Assembly (NCBI RefSeq): GCF_964355755.1
Contig: NC_092671.1
Span: forward strand, 38,333,304 to 38,397,303
Direction of reading: 5' to 3'
Length of the DNA stretch: 64,000 nucleotides
Origin: Antedon mediterranea
Taxonomy: Eukaryota; Echinodermata; Crinoidea; Comatulida; Antedonidae
This document shows, in pieces, positions 46,901-61,900 of this stretch (positions are counted from its first letter, which is position 1; the number at the start of each line of letters is the position of its first letter). The notes beneath the pieces were generated by a model. That model did not search any database and had not been told where the DNA came from. It was given only the letters and a program-made list of their open reading frames with translations. The position numbers were made by a program, and so were the translations under genes.

Positions 46901-49900
46901 TCTTGCGATTGCTCGTTCCTTTAGGAGCGATTCCTTTGCGTGATTCATATGATGTGAAGACGTTGGTTTTGGGATTGAGTTTGGGTTCCTGACAATCTTT
47001 GGTTTCACTACCAAAGACATCCAACTGCCAGAGGTCATCTCCTTCCAAACTATTGGATTCATCAGCAGGTAAAGCTGCAACATTCAGGTATAGACTGTTT
47101 CTTGGTTTGTTCTCAACAACATTTAAACCTGATGGAAAAACTGGGCGTGTCTGCAACTCTTCCATTACAATACCTGAAAAACACCAAACAATGTAAACAT
47201 CAATAGGAGTTTCAATTCTATGATTTTAATCACTTTGAAAGGTATATTACATATTTATTCATAAGTTTGGAGACTATGCTACTAGTCAATTTAAGTCTTT
47301 TTCTCTCTTGTGCAACAACTTTTATTAATTTATATTAACAATCGTATACATGATATTTCGTATATCAACACAACAACACACAATACTACTGAAAATAATA
47401 ATATTATTGAAAATTCAGTTGGTAAAATTTAAACATCTAAAACAAGTCAATTTAATTCTTTGTTGTTCAATTGTAAAATGTTGTTAAATTCAAAAACTAA
47501 ACTCACCATCTGGGCACTCCTGCAACTTGCACTTCTTGATGGTTTTCTCGTCTGGCTTTCCTGGTCTCTTCACTTTGAAGTTAAAGTCTGTGCTTGGGGT
47601 TGGTGCCTTTGACAACTCCAGGCAGGCATACTTGTACTCACCGCATCCCAATTCTCCGAAGTTATACTCAACTGGAATGTTTGGAAAATCAACACCTCGC
47701 CCTGGAGTAAGATCTTGTCCTGAATTGTAGGTGTTCAAAATCTGAGAAACTGGGTTTAATTCATCACCAGTTCCGTCTTCATTTTTGCTGCCAAAGAGTT
47801 TCACTTGCCAGAGATCATCACCAGATACTGCAGCTGAAGTGACTGGTGCAACAGCGTTTGCGTCAATTCTCACTTCTGATGGTCTGTTTCGGTTAATCTC
47901 ACCATCCATTGTCCAATCAAAGTCCTCAACAACAACGCCTAGTAATAATAATTACCAAAATTAGTTTCAAAATGGCATTAGGATAGCAACAAAACAACAA
48001 TTCAAATAAATAAGTTTACATTTTAACCACAGAGTATTTGAACAGCATTATTGAACAATTATATTCGTTTACTGTAAAAGAATAGAAAGTTTATTGCAAG
48101 AACGCAAGCATTTTTAACAAGATTATGTAACTATGTAAACTAAAATATATATTACAAAACTAATTCATATTATAGATAGAAAAATGTAATGTACCTTCAC
48201 AATCTTTGTTGGGGTAACAACTTGTAAGGACTCTGTCATCGGGCTGAGTTGTCATGGCGAAGGCTGGTTGTGGTCGTGGGCCTTGATCAACTCTTGAACA
48301 GATGTATGGAACATCATCACAGGTTTTTCCACGCATGTCCAAGTTGCTGTCTACTGGGCCTAATGTCATTGGCTCTCCAGCAGTCAATGGTCTATCAGCT
48401 GAAGACTGTGGCATGTACACAGATTCTGGGCTAACCATTGGACCTTCACCGGATGGGCTCTGACTACCGAATGTTGTCATTGTCCATGATCGTCGACTGT
48501 CGGAACTAGCACCTTCTGGGCTTGACTCAACTGTTGTTTGGACACTGATAGGGTTGTTTTGTCTGCCTTCAACAAGACTTCCACTGACTGGTTCTGTGGC
48601 TGTTCCGGTAAGGACAACCTCTGTAAAAACAAGCAACATTTATTTTTGATTAAAAAGCAGTTTATTTTTTAGAATGGAGATGACCGGGGTATTAATATGT
48701 ACAGAAGTTTCACAACATAAGAAGCTTTATAAATCCAAGATATCATTTTTTTATTATTTGTTATGTGGTTCAGTTTCTTGTAATGGAATAGTTGTCTTCC
48801 ACATTTTTGGGATTTACAGAAACCTTTGTTCCGTTGAAATCATCTAAAATTGATTTAAACATTTGTTTTAGACTGCTGATTAAAATGTTCAATGAATAAT
48901 ATATCGGTCACTAATTTCATGTTTTACAGTACCTACCATTACAATCGGCTTCTTTGCAAGAAATCAGTCTGTCCTTGTCAGGTAGAGCAGTAAATTTGAA
49001 GTCTTTTGGTTGTGGATATTGTCCCTTTGTGAATTCCAAACACATATATCTATATGGAGAATTACTGCAACCAATACCTCCGATATCAAAATCTGTCTCT
49101 GTTCGTGGGAATTTCAATGGGTCACCAGCAGTAAGAGGGAATGCCTGTTCATCTTCACTCAATGTCTGTCGCACTTCTCCGAATCGATCTCCTGTTCCTT
49201 GAGCGTTACGGCTTCCGAAAACTCCAAGATTCCACATTCCATTTCCAGATATGCTGCGAGTGTCTGGCACGGTACTGATATCGGTTTTCAGCGTAATTGG
49301 GCTTGGTCGGCCAGGAACAACAGAGCTTGGTTCATAATCGACTTCCCAGTCCATGTCATCTACAACAACACCACGACAACGGTCCTCAATATTTACGCAA
49401 TCTGTCAACTCATCTTCATCACCTCTAAACTTGAAGTCTGGTTTTGGTTTTGGTTTGGTACCTTTGTCTAGTCTAAAGCAGAGGTACTTGGCTTTGTTAC
49501 AGTTGGCCTTCAGTAGGTTTGGATTCACTTCTACGTCTCCAAAGCTCATTCTTGAATCAGCTGGGTCAAGAGTTGTTCCTGACTTTGGTGGATCCAATAC
49601 TTGTTCCTTGAAACCATATTGCCGTCCTGTACCATCACTATTTGGTGATACCCATTGTTGCATTTTCCACAGATTTTTGCCTTCAACACCAAGAGTGTCA
49701 TAGGCTGGCGTAGCCTCAAGGTTTACTTTGATGGGGTTTGTTTTCGAGCCTTCTGTCACGTAAACATCGTCTTGATTTGGTGAAAGAACGGCATCAAGTC
49801 TACGCAAAGCCACAGCTATAAAAAAAACAATACAATATATTCATTAATACATGTTTTTAAGAGCTTATGCCTCTGGCAAATATTAAGAAATTTTCAAATT

Positions 49901-52900
49901 TTTTAAATGTCATCATAAAAAATTTATAATACAATTGTCTAACATTTTTTTATCAATAAATTTATCAAAATAATACTCTTGATAAAAAAGTGATAACGCA
50001 TAATTCATCCATAAACCATAATAGACATTTTTATTCAATTATTTAAAAAAATTAAATGTAAATACAAATTAGTAAACAAATGTGAAACTTACAGTCTGAG
50101 CATGCTGGTTTCTCGCACTTGACCAGTGTGTTTTCTGCGGTGGCTTTCTCACCAATGGCAGCAAAGGCAAAGTCTGGTTGAGGGGCATCAGCCTTGGCAT
50201 ATTCCATGCACACATACTGCCCCTTTGAACAAACAGATCCCATATCAAAATCTCCTCCAACAACACCCAAAGGAAGGAATTGGCCTCTACCATTCATTGT
50301 CATGCCTTGTTGTTCTGGTGTAAGAAGTTGCTCTTTGTAACCAGATCGATCACCAGATCCATCCATGTTGTCACTTCCAAAGATTCCAACCTTCCATAAA
50401 CCAGAGCCAGTTGCACCAGCACTTTCATAGTCAGATTCTACTCTGAAGTTGTTAGTAGATACAGGAGTTTCTCGTCCAATGATGTAATCACTACCTGCAA
50501 CAGGTGGATATATGAGGTCTTTTGCAATAACACCTTCACACTGCAGTTTGGTACATTGTCTCAAAGACTGTTCATCTGGAACACCTTCAAGAACGTATAC
50601 TGGATCGGAATTCTCATTTCTTGAAATCTCAACACAAGCATATTGCAGGTCAGCACACGCCTTGCCAGTTGTATCAAATGAAACTGGAATTTTCCCGTAG
50701 GCAAGATCGGCTGGCATCAAAAGATTTTGGTCTTTTTGCCCTGAGTTCAAGGAGTTGGGAATTACTGAATTCTGTACAGTGCCAGATTCATCCGGAGACA
50801 AGTACGTTTTGAGGTTCCACAGACCACTGCCAACCACGCCAGCACTAGTGGAGTCTGTTAGTCCAGTGACATCAAGAGTTACCTTCTGGTTCTTTTTGTC
50901 CGACTTTATCTTTCCATCAACAGCAAGCTGAGTTTCTCTAATTTTTACAGCTATCAAAAATACAAAATAAAAATCCATTTAATTACAATTCATAATATCT
51001 CCGACTGAAAAAAGCGAGAGATGGGAATATTATTTTTAATAAGTTCTTAATAAGTTAAGTTACTAATATTTATTTAATTTTCACCAGGCTGCATTGTTTT
51101 ATTTGTATTGTTTCTAGTTTTAGATAACATACCTGCATTACAAGGCACTTCTTTACAAGACCTTAGGATTGGTTCATCTTGACCAAGTACAACCAAACTG
51201 TAATCCGGGACAGATCCATCTCCTTTGGTGAACTCAGCACATATATATTCTGTGCCATCACAGCCAACTGATCCTATTTCAAATTGTGTGTCAACATTAG
51301 GGTATTTCAAGTCAGGAAAACGCCTTTCGTTGGTGGTCATAGCTAGACCTTGTCCAGCGTCGTTGAGGGTCTGATAGGTGTAACGCTCTTTTTTACCAGA
51401 ACCATCTTCGTTGCGACTACTGTACATTCCCAATCGCCAGAGATTCTGTCCGCCATTTAAGATCTGGCTTTCACGGTCAAATGTTACATTGGCACTTAAC
51501 ACACCAGGAGATTTTTGTCCGAAGACATAACTCTCTGGTTCGTAGTCCCATTCAAGACCCATCATGTAAACCTCTGAAACAAGAAAATTAAATTAAAGTC
51601 ACACTAAATCAAAATAGATGGTAACAGGCTTTCTGAAATAAAAAACTGCCAGCTACTACTAAATCTAACCGCTAATTCTAACTGTGTTATGTATGATGTA
51701 CACGTGCATGTTTATGATGTGTCTACCCATAAAGCATTGAGGGAAGAAGCTTGTAATGGACTATAAGAAGGTTAATTCAATACAAACCTTTGCATGGCAT
51801 TACATCACAATCAATTAACTGAGAATCGGCTGTAAAAGAATAATCAACGCTGGCCTTTTCGTTTTTATAAAGCTCAACGCAGATATAACCAGTATCTTTA
51901 CATGCCAGGCTTGTCATGTCTACATCAGTGTTGATTGTACCAAAATCAATAGTTTCACCGGCTACAAGTGGTGTTTCAGACTGTGCTTTGGAAAGTTCGT
52001 CGTTTTTAAGTTTATATCTAGGACTGTCTGGTGTTGGAAATTCGGTTGGACTTAAAAATCTAGACATGCGCCACAGGTTCTCTCCTTCTAGGCCAACTTC
52101 GCTGTCTGGAAAAGCTTCAGTGGTCATTCTGACATCATTACTTGGTAAGTAGTCTTCGATACTACCACCAGTCACTGTCATCTCTAAACGATCAATTTTT
52201 ATTTCTGGAAGAACAAAAAAGATATGATTTGTAAAATTTATTGGTGTAAAAAAAAGTTTAATTATAACTACCGTATGTGGCAACTACTATTATGATTATT
52301 AGCATTAATTCAAGCACAATTGCAATATAATTTTTTAACAATTCTGTAATACTTCATTATCTAATTTTATAAGAAATTTACAGTAAATAATAAATGACAA
52401 AATAAATGTATAATAAAAAGGAAGATTACACACAAAAATAAAAAAAAAAAGTACAGTACAAATTTAAATAAATAAATAAATAAAAAATAAATATTATATT
52501 AACTACTTGCTAGGCAATGGAAAAAGTTAATACAAATAATAATTGAGATTTTGTTGGAGTAAATACTCTCGTTGTTATTTATATTATTATTTATTTAACA
52601 AAAATAAACATACCTGAATTGCACTTCATTTTTTTACAAGTTCTGTAGAGATCTGGGTTGCCTTTTTGTAAAGACTGGAATGGATACTCTGGCTCGGGAT
52701 TGTCACCACGCTGGATCTGAACACATGCAAATGGAAACCTGTCACATCCAACTTCGGCCATTTTGAAATCAAATTTAGCTTTTCTGAAAGAAAGATCAGC
52801 ACCTGCTCCATCGTATCTTTGCTTTGCTTGATCCTCAGAAAGTACCTGATCAACTTGGCCAAAACGAAGACCTGTGCCTTGTTTGTTCTGACTACCAAAG

Positions 52901-55900
52901 ACGGTAACTTTCCACAAGCCTTCGCCTTCTGTTAAGGTACTGTCTGTTGTTGTTGTTGATGTCATGTCAAGACTGACGCCAGTAGCACGTCCTAATACCA
53001 TAGTATCAACTGCTTCCAGGTCAAAGTCTAAACTATCTACAATCACAGCTGAAAATGGAATATGAAAAATATGTTATAGAAATTCCAAAAATGCTGCATT
53101 CTAAATCAATCTGCCATAACTAAGAACATTAAAAGTCACAATTTTCTCCCAATCTACAAAATAATTCTTAAATTCTTTTTACTTTAAAATTAAAAAGGTT
53201 TGCCAAAAGTGTGGTCTTTAAAAGTTTACAAGCTTTCTGAGGTCAAGGGTTAACTTTTGCTTATGAATAATACAGAAGATGGAAATGTTCATGGGAAAAA
53301 CAAAACAACAACAAAATTATTAAATAAAACATAAAAATTAGTACCTTGACAATCAACTGGAAAGCATTTATAGACAACAGTTTCATCTGGATCAATGTTT
53401 TCATTGGTCGGATGAATCGTAAATTCATGTTGTGATTCACGTCCTTTGGTAAGATGTAAACAGACATATTGTGCTTGTTCGCAAGTTAAATCTGTCATAT
53501 CAAGTGTGTAGGGAACAATACCAATTCTTGAGGTTGTAAATGGTACAAGTCTTGTAGCACTCTGCGGACTATTTAAAGATTGTCGTGTTTCACTGTATCG
53601 TGTACCTAGGCCGTCGTTTTGATCACTGGCGTACACCGCAAGATTCCATGAATTTACACCATTAACACCAATTGGACCTCTTGATATAATATCCACATCA
53701 AATGCCATTTCATTTTCCGGTAATCTTGGTGCTGCTTTTAAGTCACCAGGAGCTTCGGCTTCCATAGCAAGATTGACAGCTAAAAAAGACCAATGAATTC
53801 TATTTATAAGCCATTATAAACACAGTTTTAATACTTAATCATAGCAATAGCCACTGTTATTAATGTTTCAAAATTTTGATTTCAAATGTTATATGTTAAT
53901 TTAATAAACATTATTATTTAAATACAAATACATGTGCGAGTAGCTGGCAACTAACTTACTGTTATAACAACCACTTTTCTTGCAGTTAAGCTTCAAGGCA
54001 GATTCTTCAAATTTGTAATCTGGTTCTGCATCCTCATTCTTGTCTATTTTGGCACATAAAAATTTGTACTCCCCACAACCCACACCAGATAGATCAAAGC
54101 GGAAGTCTGGTACAGTGAATGAGAGTTCTGTTTTATCATTTTCTCTTTTCAGTGGCTTGCCCTGCTGATCATTATTTAATGCCTGTGGCTTATAACTATA
54201 TTTGGTGCCAGTTCCTTGCATGTTTTTGGCTCCAAATATACTAAGGGTCCATAGATTTTCGCCATCCACCTCTACTGAACTATCCGACATGGTCGCTGTG
54301 TATTTCAATGTTGTGTTATCATCCTCACCAATAACCAACGCTCCGGTACCAATGGACCAATCAATACTAGTTACTATTACAGCTGTTTTTCGATCCCCTG
54401 TGTAAGAACATCACAGCAAAAGAAACGTAAATTATTGCACTAGTAAAAAGCACCAAATAAATTGTCTCATAACATACAAAAAATCCGAATGGCATTAAGA
54501 AAAGTTGAGAATTTAGCAACTTTAGACATAGAATTTGAAAGATTTCATTTCAAAAAATTATAGGAAAGAACCAAAAACCCAAAATCATCTTATCATAAGG
54601 TGAAAGTTTTTAAAAACCCATTTTTTATTTTAATTAACCCAATGAAAGAATTATTTTGGAAGGTAAGGCAAGACAATAACAATTGTGCTTTTTTATACTA
54701 AATGGTGCAATAAAAATGTGAAGACTGAAGCATACACTTTACATTATATTAGGTGTAAGTGTACAAATTAGAAATGATAAAAGCATGCACTAGGCAAAGT
54801 AATATGGCAAGACTGGAATTAGGGCGGGTGAAGAGGGGTACAGATGAGTTTAGTTCACCTGAAGAAAGGTTGAGCATTCATATAACCCTAACTTGGCCAG
54901 GTGTTTTGTAAAACATATAAACCATATATAAATTTGGTATACGTATTTATATGCTTTTTACCTCCATATAACAATATCATAATGATGGAGATTTTATATA
55001 TAATATTCTTTACATAATAATACAATGCTTGTAGAAATAAAGAACAATTGCGTTCGGTTTCTACACACCTTGGCACTCTATTTCTACACACTGAGTAAGG
55101 CTTCCAGCATTGTCAATGCCTCGTATGGTGAAATCTATATTCGGATTTTCGCCCATCTCCAGCCTGGCACACATATATTTCACCTCAGCACAGGAGAGTT
55201 CAGACATATCAAAATTAAAGATGATGTCAGTGAAGTCCAAGATCCCATCTGGATTCAGAACCTCATCCTGTTGAGATGGCATGAGAACCGTCTCTTGTGT
55301 GCCATACTGCAAGCCAGAGCCATCAGGTTCGGTGCTTCCGAACAGAGATATCTGCCATAACCCCATTCCACTTACAGCAGCGGAAATGTCTGCTGGTAAG
55401 CCACGGAAGCGCAACTGCAAGCTGTTGTCTTGCTCATTGCTTAAAATTTGACCCAAAACTTCAACTTCAATATCTTTTATAACAACCTCTGAAAAAAATA
55501 AAGAAACAAAAATAACAATAAGTAAATTTTATTTAATATTTTTAATTTCTATATACAAAACTATTGTTTATAATCATTTGATTGGTACACAGGGAGTGGC
55601 TACAGTATTTTAATTAAATAGACCAATAGTTGAAACACATTTAATGATACAAATACAGAAAATAATCATTACATTGTTTATAAATTAATTCTAAATAATC
55701 CAATTATATACTATTTAAAGAGAATAACTTTAAGAAATATTTAATAAAGACAATAACTTCAAGAAATGTATGAAAAAAAAGAAAATCAAACATACCATTT
55801 TTACACTCTGACTTTTCACAAGTAATCAGACTGTCTCCACCATTTTCAACCAACAAGATGAAGTCAGGTTCAGGGTTCCTGCCCTTTTTAATTTCGACAC

Positions 55901-58900
55901 ATATAAATTTAAAATCATCACAACCAATCGATCCCGACTCAAAATCAAACTCAACACCCGCAAAGTTCATGGTTTCGCCAGTGCCAGCATAGGATTTACT
56001 AGATTGGTTTTGGTTGAGAATTTGAGACACATCTCCAAATCTAGCTCCAGTTCCTTCAATGTTTTCAGAACCGAAAATGGACATTTGCCAATTGTGCTGA
56101 CCTCTGATTGGATCACTGGTGTCGGCAGTAGCAACATCTGCTATTAAAGTGTGTTCACTTGGCTGACCAATCACAGCCTTGCTCTTATCCAAGTCCCAAT
56201 CCAAGCCTGTCAGGGTAATAGCTACAAAAGAACAGTCAAAATGATTAATATAATTTAATACAAATAATGTAAAATATTAGATAATATACTTGTAATTATT
56301 ATTTATTGTAATATTAGTTATTAAAAGTGATTGTGAAGTAAAGAATAATTGAAAGTATTTTTACTTACTTCTGCAGGCTATTGGGGTGCAAATGGTACCA
56401 CGAAGAGGATCATTTTCAAAGACAGCATTTTTGTGATGGAGGTTAAATTGAAATTCTGGATCATCTCCTTTCAGTAGCTGAAGACACATGTACTGTATGA
56501 CATCGCAGCTAAGGTCACGCATATCAAAGTTAAAGGTTACGTTTCCCATATTGGTTAAAGTAACACCAGTTTCAAATGAGATTGGCTCCAGTCTGGTATT
56601 ACTTTGTAGTGTGTTAAGAACCTGCTGTTCATTATAGCGGACACCATTGCCATCAGCATTGTCACTACCAAAGGCTACCACTTTCCATGAGTTGTTACCA
56701 TTGATGCCAATTAGACCTTGATTTGCAAGACTGGTATCAAATGCAAGAGGATTGGTGCTACTGCCAGGATCAAGAAGCATTTCACTGGTTGCTTTACTTT
56801 TAAAATGCACATTAATATCTGAAAAATAGAAAAATATTCATATAACTAACAAGTTTCATAATAACATTTTTCTAAAATATGCAAAATTGATATTTAAAAC
56901 AAGTTTATCGGCTTAGAATTTTTTAGTTTTTTACCAACATATTTTACAATTCAATTTACAGGAATATCTTACCATGATAACATCCAGCTTTTTCACAATC
57001 CATTTCAAGTATCCCTGTCTGGAATTCAAAATCAACACTTGAAGTCGGATTTTTGGAAATGACAGTACACAGATGTGTCCACTTTCCACAACCAGTTGCT
57101 GACAGATCAAATTTGAGATCACTAACAAATTTGAGAGATCCTCCAGCACTCAGTGATTTGCTACTGTCATTTTGTGCTAGCATTTGTTCAATGTAGTTAA
57201 AACGTTCTCCAGTTCCTTTTATGTTTGTTGAACCAAAAACACCAACTTTCCACATGTTTTCACCAGAAATTGCCGAGCTTGTCGGAGACATAACTGCTGT
57301 ATATGTTGCTGTAATGTTGTCTTTTTCTCCAATCATTAAAGCTTTAGTGCTCACTTTCCATTCGATGTTCAGAAGCACTATTTCACGTTCTAGATAAAAA
57401 AGAACAAATTATTTAAAACAGTTATAGCATGAATGATATTTATATTTATGATAATTTTGTTTTATTGCATTGTGCAAAATGAATTAGTTAAATTGTTTAA
57501 ACATTTTTAAAGATCTTACTTGTCTGTCGGCAGGTGATAAGAGATGATGCATCAGGAGAAGCTGTAACTTGAAAATTAGGAATGGCGTCTTCACTTTCAG
57601 AAAGTTCAAGGCATAAATATTTAACTTGGTCAGCTTGCAAATTAGTTGCGTCAAAGTCAACCTGAATGTCTCCAAAATTGAGTTCTTTATCCATTGGTAA
57701 TAAAGGAATGTTTTGTTTGTTTTCATTTAAGATTTGCATAATTGCTCCAGCACGTTTACCATCTCCATTTTCATTTGAACTGGCCCACATCATTAGCTGC
57801 CAAAGGCGAGTACCAGACACTCCTCGGCCCAATACTTGGTGGTTAGCTTTTACATCATTTAAAGTTATGCTGGACACAGATCCAACATCAATATCTGTCA
57901 CACTTGTATCATCAACTCTTAAATTTGATAGTACAATTTCTAAAAATAAACAAACAAAATTATGTTAATGTTTAACTTCTTGCAAACAAAACACCTGAAA
58001 ATGTAAAACATTATTCAACATGACGATGTCCTAATGAATAGATAATGATGTTGGTAAATAATGTTGATAATAATGATGTTGGGTAAATAATGTTGATAAT
58101 AATGATGTTGGTAAATAATGTTGATAATAATGATGTTGGTAAATAATGTTGATAATAATGATGTTGATAATAAATTATGTTGATAATGATGTTGATGATA
58201 TAATGTTGGATGATAATAATGTTGGTAAATAATTTTGATAATAATGATGTTGACAATGATGTAATGATATGATGTTGAGGGATAATGAAGTTGATAATGA
58301 TGTCAATAATAATGATGTCAATAATAATGATGTCAATAATAATGATGTTGATAATAATGATGTTGATAATAATGATGTTGATAATGATGTTGATAATGAT
58401 GTTGAGGGATAATGAAGTTGATAATGATGTCAATAATAATGATGTCAATAATAATGATGTTGATAATAATGATGTTGATAATAATGATGTTGTTGATAAT
58501 GATGTTGATAATAATGATGTTGACAATGATGTTGATAATGATGTTGATAATGATGTTGATAATGATGATGTTGATAATAATGATGTTGATAATAATAATG
58601 ATGTTAATGATATGATGTTGAAGATAATGATGTTGATAATAATGATGTTGTTAAGCAATTATATTTCTTACCATTTCTGCATTGGAGTTTCTTACAAGCT
58701 ACAAGTCTTCTAGATTCAGTGTTGATTTCTAACTCAAAATCAGGCTCAGGGGAATCTCCCTTGAAGAACTCCACACACAAGAAATTGCTGTTAGAGCACG
58801 ACACTTCTGTGTAGTCATATTGCAGCTTTTGAGTTCCAAAGTCCAGCATTGTAACATTTGCCAACAAATCCATGCTACTCTGTTCGCTGCTGAGAATCTG

Positions 58901-61900
58901 TTCCTTCAGCAGATATTTGTCACCAATACCTTTGTCATTGGTGCTGCCATATATGGCCGCCCTCCACAGATTACTCCCATTTACTAAGTAGTCCGTTAGA
59001 GGTCTGAATTCAATGTTTAATCTAAAATCTACATCATCATTTTGTCCATAATGTAGTATATTTTCATCTAATTGCCATGATATTCCGGTGCCCAGTGCTA
59101 TTTCTCCTAAATAACAATAAAATTTAATAATAATTTCAATGGTATAAATATGAAAAAAAAAGGAAGTAATTTTATATTGAAAAAGAATTTGAGCAGAAGT
59201 TTATCAAAAGTAATTCTGTCTATAATGAAATTGAATTGTCGAATTATTTGGTTGTACCTTCATCTTATATACGTCGGTTGAAACAAAGGGTCACCATAAA
59301 TTACACATGAATGTATGAACCAAACAATTCAATCAATTATTTTCATGATGGACAACTGCCATTTTGATAAAATCTTTGAATTTAAAGGTCATTAACTTAT
59401 TCATACTTTTAATATGGTAATTAAAAGTATCAGTTTTGTAATTTTATTTAGTTCGCCAAACTGAATTCAAGGAATGTAAGTATTAAGACAATTACCACAT
59501 AATTAGTACGTTGTCTTAAATGTAAAATTTTAGAAACTACTGTATTATTTATTGTGAAAGCAACTAACTCAAAGGACTTTATAGAATTATGATCATGAAG
59601 ATTGTTTTCAGCAAACAGGGTTAAATTTGTAAAATAAATTAAATTTTATTTTGAGTTTTACTGAAATACTGTGTTTAATTTTTAACCTTTTGTTTGTTTT
59701 TATTCAAAATTGATTTAAATAATTAAATAATAAATTTATTTTACTTGGTTTTTGTATATCTCTTACTTTATAGAAAACTTGAGTGCAAAGTCAAATGTTT
59801 TCAAAGAACAAAAGAGAAACACTAATAAAAACAAATGACATGACTTATATTGCAATGTTATTTTCATCAAAAGGTTAAAATAAAAGTGCAGTCTTTCAAT
59901 AAAACATACTATACTCTTTATCGAGTTGTAGGGTAAAAAATAATCTATTGGAAAATTATTTAACATCTTAAGAAATCTTCATGAACGTAATAGTTGGTGC
60001 ATAATGTGCATAGAATCACATTTCCATTATAATGCTTAAATATGTTAACTTTTGCATTCTTCTAAAACTATCGTTACCAGTTCCTCGTTCTCTTATTTTC
60101 AGAAGTAGATTTTGAGTGATCAGATGGTATCTTTGTATCGTTTACAATAATTAGAGAGTTTCAATACTCAATTGTTATTAATTTAAACACATCTCTCAAC
60201 CCTCTCTCACTCAAATTCAACAATAACCTCACAACAATTGTGCAACAAATAGTTTTAAATCACATGAGAAAAGATTATTTAAATAAAAACAACAAATGTT
60301 AAAATAAAAAGCAATAAATCCTAGACATCAATTTTACATTTTCTACGTAAACATTACTATTTAACTTGCCAACAAGTGAAATATGTTGTACCAAGAGTAA
60401 TTGCTTGTTATTTTACATTTGTTTATTTCCCATTTTGTTTTATAACGTTGTTGATGTTTGCTGAAAAATGAAAGGGGATAACAGACAACACAGGTCAGAA
60501 TGACAGACATCATCTATTACCAAAGCACTTGTTGCTAATAGATGGATATTACATGCAAATTCTTAATTCTACAACGAGAGAAAGGAAAATAGTTTGAGAA
60601 CACATATTTACCTTTCACATGTTTCTCTCTCCGCATCTTCAACATGCAAAGGAAATAGCTTGCTTTGCATTCTTCATATCACTTTAAGATGAAGATGTAC
60701 TGAGGAAAAACCAGCAGAAACCGAAATAAGAAATTTTGTAAGTTCATGCTTAACTTCATGCATATAAATATTGTTTACCATGCATAAAAATAATTTTCAA
60801 AAATGTTTGATTTTCACAATCTTTTGTGATGATTTTCAGTTACCATCGTGCAAATTTTAAAATTTAGGAATAACTTTTGAAACATCATGCAAAAGAGAGA
60901 AGGGAACACCAACAACATAATAATCTTCAACATAGTACAACTTTTGATTTACTTCAAAGTTAAGAATTTGTTAAAATTGTACCATATTTATAACTATCTA
61001 ATACTGGTCTGTTTTTAGAAATAACAACAAGACCCAAATTATAGTTACCATGAACCATAATTATAGTTACATTACCATTTCTGAATCTATATATTTAAGT
61101 AGAGATTATTATTCAGGTTTTATTTTAAAATAAATAATTATTATCACGAACTTTTGAAGGAATTTTATTTTAAAACTTTTAGTTAATTGTCCATGCAATT
61201 ATAAATACATGCTTTATAATCAATCGATTTTAAACTCACCTATGAAAAAAAAAGATGATATTCAAGAAAAAACCGCGGAAAAATAAATACAATGTTTGTT
61301 CGCACTGTAGAAACCAGCCCAATGATATTGAATTAATATTTCTACTAAAACTTTAAAATTAATAATTTAACAATGTAATTTAGTTGGATTAACATTCAGT
61401 TAAAATTGTTATTAAATATTAAACATTTAAAATATTAATACCGATTTCAGAACACACAAAAAAAAGAACAAAAAAATGACAATCTTTTAGGTTTTTTTAT
61501 TTTAAGCATATCCAGTTGTTGAGATATTATATAATTGCGGAAAAGGTAAAAGCTGTTAATAAATAAAAGCTGGAACAATGAAGGATGTGAATTTGTTTGA
61601 AGATGGGAGGGGTGTGGCGGGGCGGGGCGGGAGGACATACAGTGGCATTTGAAAGGAGGGTTTGATTTGGATGAATAAGATGATAATTATTTTAATACAA
61701 CCATTGCTGATACACACAATACTGGGCCATAGTTTGTTAGTGTAATTAGATGTATTCATTTTATTAGGATAATTTTAATAGGAGTATTTTAGTTTTGTAA
61801 TAAATCTATGAAATGTATAAAATTAACAAATGTACGTTGCAACTAACCTTCGCAAAAATTAATCTTAACACATGTTGTTAATGATTTTTCTTCTTGTGCA

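Noticed and set aside
58011-58713. Long Asn/Asp or Ile/Ser frames on both strands
   Set aside because: By-products of the GATGTTGATAATAAT array.
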